DNA of 64,000 bases from a virus: the IMG/VR virus record IMGVR_UViG_3300008448_000024, positions 1 to 64,000 of that record. The stretch is one strand, 5' to 3'. Below are positions 7,996 to 15,882 of the stretch, one piece after another. The notes beneath the pieces were generated by a model, which saw only the letters and a program-made list of their open reading frames with translations, searched no databases and was not told the origin of the DNA. Both the position numbers and the translations under genes were made by a program. The number at the start of each line of letters is the position of its first letter. Position 1 is the stretch's first letter.

Positions 7996-8118
7996 AGTCA
8001 GGTAGCTCAGTTGGTTAGAGCAACTCCCTAAGATAATGAAATATCGCACCAAGTCTGGTAGGGCGCGGATACCGAAAGGTCAGTAAGGGGTCAGTCTTAA
8101 GTCATAGGTTCGAATCCT
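7996..8118 (+). ncRNA. tRNA-like element E6 with insertion in the anticodon loop
   Basis: Unlike the other elements this one has a class I D arm (GCTC AGTTGGTTA GAGC). An anticodon stem ACTCC/GGGGT can be drawn, but its loop is about 59 nt and contains its own hairpin (ACCA/TGGT). Removing about 52 nt would leave a 7-nt loop. The T arm is ATAGG/CCTGT. The 3' end reads CCTGATC instead of CCTGACT. It could be a tRNA with a small intron-like insertion. Confidence 0.6.
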
Positions 8119-8152
8119 GTCCTGATCACAATTAATAAACAAAATCAAAATT

Positions 8153-8434
8153 ATGGCTAATTACAGACACAATTACACCGGCGCGGTTATCAGTCAAGCA
8201 ACCTATAACGATCTTGAAGACTATGATCGCGAAGACTATTCACGAATTCCAGATACAAACGATCTGCAAGATGTAGTAGAAGATTATATAATATCTAAAG
8301 CAATTGATGCTCTATTAGACTTAGACCTTGGCGGAAGTAGTAGCAGTAAAATAAGCGAAGGAAGTTCAGGTGATAGCTTCGGAGGATTCGGAGGTGGATT
8401 GTTCGGTGGCGGTGGAGCAGGAGAAGATTGGTAA
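8153..8434 (+). CDS. Small protein with Gly-rich tail, 93 aa
   Basis: Residues 1-60 are acidic (YNDLEDYDREDYSRIPD); the C-terminus is a Gly/Ser/Phe-rich low-complexity tail (FGGFGGGLFGGGGAGEDW). The first part resembles small proteins common in Bacteroidetes phages and hosts, but I cannot name the family. It follows element E6. Confidence 0.65.
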   Translation: MANYRHNYTGAVISQATYNDLEDYDREDYSRIPDTNDLQDVVEDYIISKAIDALLDLDLGGSSSSKISEGSSGDSFGGFGGGLFGGGGAGEDW

Positions 8435-8485
8435 GTAGAAAGACATTATCATTATATAGATCATTAAATAAACAAAATAAAAGTT

Positions 8486-9184
8486 ATGGCAAAAGTAAAA
8501 TTAAAGTTAGGAGACAAAGTAAAGATCGCTAAAACAAGTGAATATTATGAAGAAGATAGACCATCCAATCCCCGTAATATCGTAGGCACAATTATTGAAC
8601 GTAATAAGGGTGCTGTGTGGATCAGAGTAAAATGGAGTAATGGAGAGGAAAATTCATACAGAGAGTACGATCTCGTTCTATTTAATGAAGACAGCGCTGA
8701 ATTAGTAGTATTTGCGCGTAGAGAGTTTGTACTCGAAGCTTATAAAGGTGCATGTTCGGAATGGAAAGCAAAGATTGCTGCTGAGGTACCTAATTTATAC
8801 GATGACGAAATACCGGTAAAAGAATCTTTTATCCGATTAGCATATAAAGCAGCTGATACTATATGGAAAGCTAAGATCAGATCAAATTTCCCTGAATTAT
8901 ATAAAGACGTTCAATGCACAAGCATTGTACCTAAGGACGTTGAAAACGTTAGTAGATTAAACGCTAAACTTTATACATATGATACGCGCGCAAGCAAATA
9001 TGTAGAATTAGACGGGATAGAATTACTTACTATAGCGGCAGGTAAAGATAATGTGCCTGAGGAAGCGGCCGGTTGTGGAATTTATGTTTGTGGTCGATTA
9101 GTAAAAAGCTCTGATATAGTTGTTAGTCACGCATCTGACATTAGTACAGGAGTTACCGCAATTTACTTTAAAACAAAACAATAA
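8486..9184 (+). CDS. SH3/KOW-like family A protein (member 3), 232 aa
   Basis: N-terminal barrel (KLKLGDKVKIAKTSEYYEED), two helical repeats (RREFVLEAYKGACSEWKAKI and SFIRLAYKAADTIWKAKI), and the C-terminal AAGCGIYV signature. It is immediately followed by members 4 and 5, making a tandem triplet. Function unknown. Confidence 0.75.
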   Translation: MAKVKLKLGDKVKIAKTSEYYEEDRPSNPRNIVGTIIERNKGAVWIRVKWSNGEENSYREYDLVLFNEDSAELVVFARREFVLEAYKGACSEWKAKIAAEVPNLYDDEIPVKESFIRLAYKAADTIWKAKIRSNFPELYKDVQCTSIVPKDVENVSRLNAKLYTYDTRASKYVELDGIELLTIAAGKDNVPEEAAGCGIYVCGRLVKSSDIVVSHASDISTGVTAIYFKTKQ

Positions 9185-9199
9185 AAATAAAATAAAGCT

Positions 9200-9892
9200 A
9201 TGGCAAAAGTAATTAAATTCGAAGTAGGAGACAAAGTAATGATTGCTACATCAAGCAAATACTATGCACAGAATAGTATAAATAATCCACGCGACGTTGT
9301 TGGCACTGTATCAGCTATTAGGGACGTGTCTAGTTTACCTGTAAGAGTTGAATGGCAAAATAATGGAGGAAATAGCTATAATCATTCAGATCTAGTATTC
9401 GCTAATACTGAAGACTCATATACAGTGAATCGTGAGTTTGTACTCGAGGCATATGAAAAAGCATGTACTGAGTGGAAAGAGAAGATTAAAAAAGAGGTGC
9501 CTAACTTATATGATAAAAAAGTAAATGTAAAAGCGTCCTTTATTACTGAGGCTTACAAAGCAGCTGATACTACATGGAAAGCTAAGATTAAAGCTAAGTT
9601 TCCACAACTATTTAAAGACGGACCTGAGTACGTACGTATCGTATCAGATAGTCACACTGATCTTGAAAGACTATCATCAAAGCTGTTTGTATATAGTTAT
9701 GAAACAGACTCATACACTGAATTAGAAGGCATAGAGCTAATTCAAGGCATCGCAGGAACCGCGAATGTGCCAGTTGATACACGTTGCTGCGGCTTATATA
9801 TAAACTCAGAACTTAATACAAAAGCTGATATTATTCACAGTAACATTGAACTAAAACTATCTTCAGTGATATATTTCAAGAAGAAACAATAA
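9200..9892 (+). CDS. SH3/KOW-like family A protein (member 4), 230 aa
   Basis: Very close to member 3 in layout (FEVGDKVMIATSSKYYAQ, NREFVLEAYEKACTEWKEKI, GIAGTANVPVDTRCCGLYI). The A of the usual AxGCG signature has become RCCG. Only 15 nt separate it from the stop of member 3. Confidence 0.75.
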   Translation: MAKVIKFEVGDKVMIATSSKYYAQNSINNPRDVVGTVSAIRDVSSLPVRVEWQNNGGNSYNHSDLVFANTEDSYTVNREFVLEAYEKACTEWKEKIKKEVPNLYDKKVNVKASFITEAYKAADTTWKAKIKAKFPQLFKDGPEYVRIVSDSHTDLERLSSKLFVYSYETDSYTELEGIELIQGIAGTANVPVDTRCCGLYINSELNTKADIIHSNIELKLSSVIYFKKKQ

Positions 9893-9940
9893 AATTATTA
9901 GTACTTAAAAACATACATCTTTAATTAAATAAATAAATTC

Positions 9941-10651
9941 ATGGCAAACGAAACAAAATTCAAAGTAGGCGACAAAGTAAAGATCACTAATCCAGGAAGA
10001 ACATACTCTACATACGATACGATGTTCCGAAAATTAAAATTTAATAACACTGAAAAAAACCCGTCTTGGCGAGAAGGCACTATAGGAGTCATATTTGCTA
10101 TGGATAATCATGAGTCAAGTAAAGAGTTGTTATTAGCAGTTCGTAGCTTAAAATCAAATAGCGATGGTGATGTTGATGAGTGTTTGATCCATGTAAATGG
10201 CGTTACACGAGTAATCACTAACGCCGTAACTATTACTAGAAAGGACGTACGAGACGTTATGAAGTTGCAAAGTATTTGTGCAGAATGGCGCAAAAAGATT
10301 GCTATACAGTTCTCTGAGTTTGAAGATGAGTGTATGGTAGAATCTGAATTTATCAAAGAGTGTCATTCCGAAGCTAATCTGCTTGTACAAGAATTCTTAG
10401 AAAAACGGTTCCCTGATGTCTTTAAAAAAATAGAAGCTATATCATTAATTAATGGAAATATAGACAGTGATTTTAGCTCGTATCGTATTGGTACAGAGGT
10501 TGGTATAGGTATTGTTAAGGGTCTTGCGGGTGAAGACGGAATTCCCAAAGAGCTTAGAGGTAGAGCATTATATTACAATAGTTCTAGATTACAACTAAAT
10601 GTAATGGAGGGTGGTAATAATAGAAGCATAATCTACTTTACAAAAAAATAA
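9941..10651 (+). CDS. SH3/KOW-like family A protein (member 5, divergent), 236 aa
   Basis: The N-terminal barrel is recognisable (FKVGDKVKITNPGRTYSTYD) but longer. The helical part is less conserved (LQSICAEWRKKI) and the C-terminal domain keeps GLAGEDGIPKELRGRALYY without the Cys. It is the most diverged copy. Function unknown. Confidence 0.7.
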   Translation: MANETKFKVGDKVKITNPGRTYSTYDTMFRKLKFNNTEKNPSWREGTIGVIFAMDNHESSKELLLAVRSLKSNSDGDVDECLIHVNGVTRVITNAVTITRKDVRDVMKLQSICAEWRKKIAIQFSEFEDECMVESEFIKECHSEANLLVQEFLEKRFPDVFKKIEAISLINGNIDSDFSSYRIGTEVGIGIVKGLAGEDGIPKELRGRALYYNSSRLQLNVMEGGNNRSIIYFTKK

Positions 10652-10667
10652 CCAAATACTAAAAGTC

Positions 10668-11192
10668 ATGACAAAAAGAATCGAAAACGCAATAGATATT
10701 TTTTTAGATGCTATTAATGAAGGAACACTAGCAAAGGGTACTTGTACTGCTTGTGCAGTTGGTAACTTAGTTGCTCATGGTATGGGTTCTAAGGTTGTCA
10801 AAGAAAACTTCCTTACCACGCTCCGTCACTATGCGACAAAGCCAAATGTGCCCAATTATGATTGGGCTTATTTATTCCGTACAGATAGCTACGGTCAACA
10901 AAGTGTAAAACCAGGGCTACATAAAGCATTAGCAGAGGATCGGTATAAAAACCTACGGGATGCTATAGAAAAAATCGATTTCACTATCGATGAACTTCGT
11001 CAAATTGAATACGTATTTGAAACAAATACTGAGCTCACATATGATGTTTATAAACACCGCACAAAAGAAGAAGTAAGAGCAGATCAAATTAAAGGACTTG
11101 AAGCAGTTGTTAAGTTGATGTTGACATTCGATGAACAAGTTGACGATGTTAAAGAAGTGTTCACAACTAAGGCGGAAGCGATTCCATGTTAA
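10668..11192 (+). CDS. Conserved phage-type hypothetical protein, 174 aa
   Basis: An N-terminal CTACAVGNLVAHGMG segment around residues 27-42 looks like a conserved Cys-containing helix start, followed by a mostly helical body. I have the impression of a family common in Bacteroidetes phages, but cannot name a function. Its stop overlaps the start of the next small gene. Confidence 0.65.
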   Translation: MTKRIENAIDIFLDAINEGTLAKGTCTACAVGNLVAHGMGSKVVKENFLTTLRHYATKPNVPNYDWAYLFRTDSYGQQSVKPGLHKALAEDRYKNLRDAIEKIDFTIDELRQIEYVFETNTELTYDVYKHRTKEEVRADQIKGLEAVVKLMLTFDEQVDDVKEVFTTKAEAIPC

Positions 11193-11377
11193 TTAATATG
11201 ATAACAAGTAGTTCGGAATTACGTAAAGTATTTGTAATCAAGAAACGGTCAGCAAAGTCGCTTAGGTTTTATAAGCGTATGAAAATTAGACGTAAAAGAT
11301 CTTTGATAAGAAAGGTTATGCATCATGCGAATATACACAAGATTCTTCATTCGTACTGTTTAAACGATCTCAGTTAA
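11186..11377 (+). CDS. Very basic small protein, 63 aa
   Basis: Rich in Lys and Arg (KKRSAKSLRFYKRMKIRRKR). It overlaps the end of the previous gene by 7 nt (ATGTTAA), which suggests translational coupling; a start at 11198 is equally possible. It may bind nucleic acid, judged only from charge. Confidence 0.5.
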   Translation: MLINMITSSSELRKVFVIKKRSAKSLRFYKRMKIRRKRSLIRKVMHHANIHKILHSYCLNDLS

Positions 11378-11400
11378 AATCTTGGTTTGATGTTTACCAT

Positions 11401-11504
11401 TGTGGACTATAAAGGGTTCGTATCTTTTATCACATCTATCGTAAGACTGATTTATCAGGGTTCGTATCTAGGTGTGATTTAATCGTAAGACTTTATAGTC
11501 CACA
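11401..11504 (+). ncRNA. Symmetric structured RNA with duplicated internal-loop motif
   Basis: A 14-bp terminal helix (TGTGGACTATAAAG, 11401-11414, with 11491-11504) and a second 9-bp helix (11429-11437 with 11470-11478) lead to a hairpin CTGAT/ATCAG. Between the helices the same internal loop occurs twice: GGTTCGTATC (11415, 11459) opposite ATCGTAAGA (11482, 11438), once in each orientation. This regularity is not expected by chance. No known RNA class recognised. Confidence 0.7.
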
Positions 11505-11511
11505 TAAAAAG

Positions 11512-11633
11512 TTGTAGTGATAAATTGTTGTCAGCGCAAGACTGAGTGGGGGCTAACCTGTAAAAAAGGATTAATTCAAACAGTAATGAAAGCCCTGACA
11601 TAGGCGTGTAAGTCTATTGGTTTATTACTACAA
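11512..11633 (+). ncRNA. Structured RNA, 122 nt
   Basis: The ends pair over 13 bp (TTGTAGTGATAAA with TTTATTACTACAA, one wobble). Inside are TGTCAG/CTGACA and GGGCT/AGCCC helices. The segment AGCGCAAGACTGA is identical to part of tRNA-Phe at 21334, so it may be tRNA-derived. Confidence 0.55.
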
Positions 11634-11635
11634 AT

Positions 11636-11734
11636 TGTGTTGTTCCTTTGAGAAAGGAATGCGAATGATAAGAGGCTATCCGTTACAGAAATGTAAGAAG
11701 ACAACCTACTCAACACAGAGGACTTCTCATCCTC
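11636..11734 (+). ncRNA. Repeated structured RNA, copy 1
   Basis: TGTGTTG/CAACACA ends enclose a TTCCTTT/AAAGGAA hairpin. A terminal hairpin GAGGA/TCCTC with loop CTTCTCA follows. The same arrangement with the same 3' hairpin occurs at 26408-26497. In this copy element E7 follows at once. Confidence 0.6.
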
Positions 11735-11738
11735 AAAT

Positions 11739-11822
11739 AGTCAGGTGGCGCAATTGGTAGACGGTTGGTGCTGGGCAGTAGGCTCCTCCAAAGGTATATA
11801 GGTTCGAATCCTGTCCTGACTA
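11739..11822 (+). ncRNA. tRNA-like element E7
   Basis: AGTCAGG/CCTGACT acceptor, Leu-type D arm (GGCGCAATTGGTAGACG) and T arm ATAGG/CCTGT. At 84 nt it has class II tRNA length, but the middle only offers TTGG/CCAA with a 19-nt loop, so no standard anticodon arm. The 11838 gene starts 16 nt further on. Confidence 0.6.
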
Positions 11823-11837
11823 CTAAAAATTAAAAAA

Positions 11838-11975
11838 ATGAAAAGAATAAAAACACTAATTCACGATTTTATGTCTGATCCTGAATATTATATTGTTCTA
11901 TATTTATCAGGAGGTTTTATATTAACAATTGTGAGTATGTTTTTATTTTCTCTAATAAAATATATTTTTAACTAA
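11838..11975 (+). CDS. Small membrane protein, 45 aa
   Basis: A single hydrophobic helix (YIVLYLSGGFILTIVSMFLF) follows a short basic N-terminus (MKRIKTLIHDF). It starts from the leader directly behind element E7. A single-pass phage membrane peptide of unknown role. Confidence 0.55.
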   Translation: MKRIKTLIHDFMSDPEYYIVLYLSGGFILTIVSMFLFSLIKYIFN

Positions 11976-11985
11976 ACAAGTAAAA

Positions 11986-12186
11986 ATGGAACAAACTAAA
12001 ATCAAACCAAAAGCAAAACTTATCGGAGAAGACGGCAACGTTTTTAATTTAATCGGTATCTGTTCAAAAGCACTTAAAAAAGCGGGTATGCATGATGAAG
12101 CTAAAGAAATGACCGAAAAGGTATTCTCTAGTAATTCGTATGATGAAGCATTAGCTATTATGGGTGATTATTGCGATATTGTCTAA
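11986..12186 (+). CDS. Small protein, 66 aa
   Basis: MEQTKIKPKAKLIGEDGNVF, then a helix-rich part (SKALKKAGMHDEAKEMTEKV). The pattern of an N-terminal strand with GEDGN followed by helices is common in small Bacteroidetes/phage proteins. Function not known. Confidence 0.65.
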   Translation: MEQTKIKPKAKLIGEDGNVFNLIGICSKALKKAGMHDEAKEMTEKVFSSNSYDEALAIMGDYCDIV

Positions 12187-12440
12187 ATAGCGCGTTTTGG
12201 AGCTGCTCCATCTTATAGGACAGCGTAAAATCTACTATATAGCATATTATACGCAACCATAGCGTACGCTAACCATGAGCTCCCAAACAGCTCCGGGTGC
12301 AACTGATTGGTTTTCAATGGATCCTATGCCCCTTGATTACCAATCAGTTGTAAATTCTTTATTGGAAACCAATAGACTATTTTCACCGAAATTTTTTTAT
12401 TTCAAGCCTATGGGGTACTTTTACATTTCACCAAACGAAT
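12187..12440. repeat. Intergenic repeat/promoter region R2
   Basis: It contains GGAGC/GCTCC, CCATGAGCTC and AACTGATTGGTTTTCAATGG, the blocks shared with R1, and a CCAATCAGTT in the opposite orientation. The right end CACCGAAATTTTTTTATTTC followed by TACTTTTACATTTC resembles the promoter signature seen elsewhere. No gene seen. Confidence 0.6.
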
Positions 12441-12444
12441 AGTT

Positions 12445-12678
12445 ATGTCTAAAAAAACAAAATTACCAAAACGTAGTACGTATATCGCGATCGACTCAGA
12501 AAATGAACAAACAATCTTTATCGGTGACCTTGATATAGTATTAGATCGTGTTAACGAGTATATAGACGAAGAGGAAATTACCGCCGAAGAAGCAAAATGT
12601 CGTATCGATATATTCGAGTTAGGCGATATTGTAGATGTGCAATACAAAGTACGAGCAACAGCAAGATTATTTTATTAA
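12445..12678 (+). CDS. Small acidic protein, 77 aa
   Basis: MSKKTKLPKRSTYIAIDSEN, then an acidic helical part (VNEYIDEEEITAEEAKCRI) and a C-terminal strand. Preceded by promoter-like region R2. Not recognised. Confidence 0.6.
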   Translation: MSKKTKLPKRSTYIAIDSENEQTIFIGDLDIVLDRVNEYIDEEEITAEEAKCRIDIFELGDIVDVQYKVRATARLFY

Positions 12679-12715
12679 ATAAAGTCATTATCTTTTTATA
12701 ATCAAAAATCAAATT

Positions 12716-12952
12716 ATGCAAAAACAAACAGCGGTTGAATGGTTGGTGAAACAAATAGTTGATCGCCAAAACGGTAATGGTGATTCAAGGGGTTTTGATG
12801 AAATTATTGAACAAGCCATACAAATGGAAGCGGAACAGTTAATTGATGCTTGGGAAAATGGGATTGATAATTGTGGAGAGTTTGACACTCCAACTATTGC
12901 AACCGGCAAACAATATTATAACGAAACTTACGGAGTAGTACCTACTAAATAG
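12716..12952 (+). CDS. Small phage-type protein, 78 aa
   Basis: MQKQTAVEWLVKQIVDRQNG, an acidic helix (FDEIIEQAIQMEAEQLIDAW), and a C-terminal QYYNETYG. Short proteins with this layout recur in Bacteroidetes phages and are unassigned. The downstream leader (TAGTTGGTAGTCTGAAAT) is repeated before the next two genes. Confidence 0.65.
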   Translation: MQKQTAVEWLVKQIVDRQNGNGDSRGFDEIIEQAIQMEAEQLIDAWENGIDNCGEFDTPTIATGKQYYNETYGVVPTK

Positions 12953-13007
12953 TTGGTAGTCTGAAATTAAGATCCTATCTTTAGGTATAATCAAAAATCA
13001 ATCAGAT

Positions 13008-13181
13008 ATGTTTATTTTACTTGATATTCTTAAGACCTATATTAAATATGTCTTGCTTCACAGATGGAATAAGATCGATAAGATAACTTTTGATATTCTT
13101 GATGAACACTGGGCATTAAAGCCTACTAAGGGTGTTCGGCTATGGATGTATAATAAGGTTAAGTCAAAGAACGGACTGTAA
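13008..13181 (+). CDS. Small protein, 57 aa
   Basis: MFILLDILKTYIKYVLLHRW, then a charged C-terminus ending KVKSKNGL. It sits between two copies of a repeated leader (12950-13005 and 13191-13250), each starting AAATAGTTGGTAGTCTGAAA, which supports a real gene. Function unknown. Confidence 0.55.
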   Translation: MFILLDILKTYIKYVLLHRWNKIDKITFDILDEHWALKPTKGVRLWMYNKVKSKNGL

Positions 13182-13250
13182 AACAGTTAAATAAATAGTT
13201 GGTAGTCTGAAATCAAGGTACTATTCTTTAGAATATTAAATCAATTAATC

Positions 13251-13478
13251 ATGACAGAGTTCAAATCATTACTCGATAAACTTAACCCGAAGATCAAAGC
13301 GACTATCGAATTAGATCGTACTAATTATCCTACTCTAGTTGAATGCTTATTTACGCGTCTAAACGAATTATATATTGTTGTTGATATGACATACGGTGAT
13401 GTGTTAACGCTAATGAATTATTACAAAGCTGCATTCGGTCGGAGTCCTATCGATCCTTGGGAATGTTTCGAAAACTAA
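13251..13478 (+). CDS. Small protein, 75 aa
   Basis: MTEFKSLLDKLNPKIKATIE, mostly helical with a C-terminal FGRSPIDPWECFEN. Preceded by the second copy of the repeated leader. Not recognised. Confidence 0.6.
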   Translation: MTEFKSLLDKLNPKIKATIELDRTNYPTLVECLFTRLNELYIVVDMTYGDVLTLMNYYKAAFGRSPIDPWECFEN

Positions 13479-13518
13479 TCAATATTATTAATTATAAACA
13501 AAAAATAAAATAAAAGTT

Positions 13519-14190
13519 ATGGCAACGCACACATTCAAAGTAGGAGACAGAGTAAGAATTCCAAAAGATAGTAAATACTATGGTAAAAGCGACCGGAATC
13601 CTGCAGATGTAATTGGTACTATTGAGCAGGTTGGCGAGATAATAGGTCCTTTTGTATATCGTGTATTATGGGACACAGCTGTATATAACTCTTATCGAGA
13701 AGGTGATCTAGTATCTGCGGTGGAAGATACTAAAGTAGAGTACGTGACTGTATCTACAGAGTTTGTACTTGAGGCTTATAATGCAGCATGTCCTACATGG
13801 GCGAAGAAAATTAAAGTTGTTGTACCTGACCTTTATGCGTTAGTAGTCAAAGTACCGAAGGCTTTTGTATACGAAGCTTACGAGGCAGCTGACAGCGAGT
13901 GGAAGAAGAAGCTTGAAGACAAGTTCGGATTCCTTAAAGGACCTGAGCACATACGTATAGTTGAAGAAGGGAACTATCAGACAGGTGTGTATTATAGGGC
14001 GAAGAGCGGCGTATTAAAAGATATGAATGGAATTAATATCTTACATGGCCTTGCAGGAACTAACGGAATTCCTAAGTCTGCGCAGGGTTGTGGGTTCTAT
14101 ATACCTTATGATGCGTTTGGCGATAAGGCCGCTAAGGTGGTAGTTAAGGAGATAGGCAGTGGTACTATAATCTACTTCGAGAAGAAATAG
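13519..14190 (+). CDS. SH3/KOW-like family A protein (member 6), 223 aa
   Basis: FKVGDRVRIPKDSKYYGKSD barrel, two helical repeats (STEFVLEAYNAACPTWAKKI and AFVYEAYEAADSEWKKKL), and GLAGTNGIPKSAQGCGFYI at the C-terminus. It starts from the AAAAGTTATGGC leader and shows that the family is also dispersed, not only tandem. Confidence 0.75.
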   Translation: MATHTFKVGDRVRIPKDSKYYGKSDRNPADVIGTIEQVGEIIGPFVYRVLWDTAVYNSYREGDLVSAVEDTKVEYVTVSTEFVLEAYNAACPTWAKKIKVVVPDLYALVVKVPKAFVYEAYEAADSEWKKKLEDKFGFLKGPEHIRIVEEGNYQTGVYYRAKSGVLKDMNGINILHGLAGTNGIPKSAQGCGFYIPYDAFGDKAAKVVVKEIGSGTIIYFEKK

Positions 14191-14253
14191 TAGTTGATAG
14201 ATAGAAAACTAAATCTTACGAGACATTCCATTATTTTTAAAAAATTTTTCAAA

Positions 14254-14334
14254 ATGAAAAATAGTAAAATCACAATTCCGGTAGACATTATTGAAGGATT
14301 GCCTTCTGATATTTGTATAATCTATTTAAACTAA
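14254..14334 (+). CDS. Possible 26-aa peptide
   Basis: MKNSKITIPVDIIEGLPSDI followed by CIIYLN. It has an A-rich leader and ends just before the next gene. Short enough to be chance, but the sequence is not low complexity. Confidence 0.3.
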   Translation: MKNSKITIPVDIIEGLPSDICIIYLN

Positions 14335-14343
14335 TTAAGAATT

Positions 14344-14658
14344 ATGGTAAAAGCTCACGTTATAGTAAAAGATAAAAAAGGCAAACAAGTTTTCACAAAA
14401 AAATGGGAAACTCCAAATCCGAATTTAGCAGCTACTAAATTTTCAGCGATGTACCCAGATTGCTTTGTTAGAGTTTATTATGGCAAAAACGAAATTTGTT
14501 TGCAGCCTCTAAACATGACAAAAGATCAAAAGTTAGTAGACTCTGGTTTATTATCTATCGGCAAATTCATGACAAAGTGGTTCGGTAAATCACCGGGCCC
14601 TCGTGCAATGAAAAAAGAATTAATACAAGAATTTGGAGAAGACGATATTATATTATAA
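14344..14658 (+). CDS. Hypothetical protein, 104 aa
   Basis: A beta-rich N-terminal half (MVKAHVIVKDKKGKQVFTKK) with FVRVYYGKNEICL, and a basic C-terminal part (KFMTKWFGKSPGPRAMKKEL). Not recognised. Confidence 0.65.
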   Translation: MVKAHVIVKDKKGKQVFTKKWETPNPNLAATKFSAMYPDCFVRVYYGKNEICLQPLNMTKDQKLVDSGLLSIGKFMTKWFGKSPGPRAMKKELIQEFGEDDIIL

Positions 14659-14681
14659 AAAACAAAAAAACAAAACAAGTT

Positions 14682-15488
14682 ATGAAAAAATCTGATTTAA
14701 AATCTGGAATGTTAATTAAGACTGGTGCAGGCAGTTGGGGAATTGTAATGTTAGGAACACCTCAAGGTGATTCAATTGTATGTGGTCGCGATGCTGAGGG
14801 TGTCGAGTATACATGGTTCCCCATGAAGTACTTGAGTGATGATCTAACTGAAGCGATTGAAGAAACTAGCTACCGAGTTGATGAAATATACTCGTATTCT
14901 TCAAACCGAGATGCTTGTTCATCCTCTATAAGCGATAGGAATCTATTATGGAGCCGGAGCCAAAAGCATCTATACCTAAACCCGGAGTACACAGCAGAAT
15001 TAAAAGAATCTGAAAGAAAGATCAAGATCGGTTGCCAAACAATGACATACGAAAAATTAAAAGAGTTGTACGATTTAATCAATTTACCTAAATCTAAGCG
15101 TTCACCGGAGCGTGAGGCGTTTGTAGTAAATACGCCTAACAAGGATATGTATGTGTTTATGATTGAATATGCGAACAAAAGGGATGTACCTGTATTCAGC
15201 GATACATTTGATGAACGTAATTCGGATAGTAAGTATATGAAATTTCCTATAGTTAAATTTGACGGCCGTGAAGTATGCGCTTCAAAAAGTGTTGGTTCCA
15301 ACTCGGTTATTAGTATAGACGCATTTATTGAATTCTGCGACAAATATAAGAACTTGATACCTCCAACTATTCAGTTAACCGATGACTACGAAGGCGTAGT
15401 TAACTACGAAAAAGAGGTAGTAGAGGCAGCTTCAAGCGAATATAGCTTTGATCTAGTTAAAAAACTTTACAAACTAACAATTCAATAG
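14682..15488 (+). CDS. Two-module protein with GCQT domain, 268 aa
   Basis: Residues 1-95 form a barrel-like start (GMLIKTGAGSWGIVMLG). Residues 101-140 are the GCQT module (EYTAELKE...KIKIGCQTMTYEKLKELY). Residues 145-235 are a second domain (VVNTPNKDMYVFMIEYANKR...FPIVKFDGREV...SIDAFIEFCDKY) also found in the 15883 gene, there in the opposite order. The modular shuffling is clear; the function is not. Confidence 0.7.
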   Translation: MKKSDLKSGMLIKTGAGSWGIVMLGTPQGDSIVCGRDAEGVEYTWFPMKYLSDDLTEAIEETSYRVDEIYSYSSNRDACSSSISDRNLLWSRSQKHLYLNPEYTAELKESERKIKIGCQTMTYEKLKELYDLINLPKSKRSPEREAFVVNTPNKDMYVFMIEYANKRDVPVFSDTFDERNSDSKYMKFPIVKFDGREVCASKSVGSNSVISIDAFIEFCDKYKNLIPPTIQLTDDYEGVVNYEKEVVEAASSEYSFDLVKKLYKLTIQ

Positions 15489-15491
15489 TAT

Positions 15492-15833
15492 ATGAGAATA
15501 AGATTCTATAACGAGGAGGGTCGGTGGTATGCCGACCTTCCTAAATATATCCAAGAAGGCGGAGACAAAGAAGATCTACTAATGGTTGCCGGTGCAGATA
15601 CTTGGTTAGATATACTAAGCGAGTGCGGTAGCGAGATAACATTAGAAATTAGTACTGAGCATTTTGACGGTTTCGATTCTAAGCTTCTATACGTTGGCGA
15701 CATTCACACAATCGGCGCTAGTACAGGTGACTATATAGTTTATCCTGATATGCATAAAATGTGGCTGTGTGGAGTTACTGTATGGGTGTTCGGCGAATAT
15801 CCGCAAGTAATCTACTATAAAGTTATTTCTTAA
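15492..15833 (+). CDS. DUF6717-like protein, 113 aa
   Basis: The N-terminus MRIRFYNEEGRWYADLPKYI and the following MVAGADTWLDIL match a small protein family I know as DUF6717, found in Bacteroidetes and their phages. The role is not established. It starts 3 nt after the stop of the 14682 gene, so translation is probably coupled. Confidence 0.65.
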   Translation: MRIRFYNEEGRWYADLPKYIQEGGDKEDLLMVAGADTWLDILSECGSEITLEISTEHFDGFDSKLLYVGDIHTIGASTGDYIVYPDMHKMWLCGVTVWVFGEYPQVIYYKVIS

Positions 15834-15882
15834 AATTAAAATAATAAACAATAAATCAAAAACAAAAAACAAAATTAAAGTT

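Noticed and set aside
11401-11734. Possible CRISPR-like repeat because GGGTTCGTATCT and ATCGTAAGACT each occur twice
   Set aside because: Only two copies each, arranged as opposing strands of one hairpin, not as regularly spaced repeats; no cas genes.
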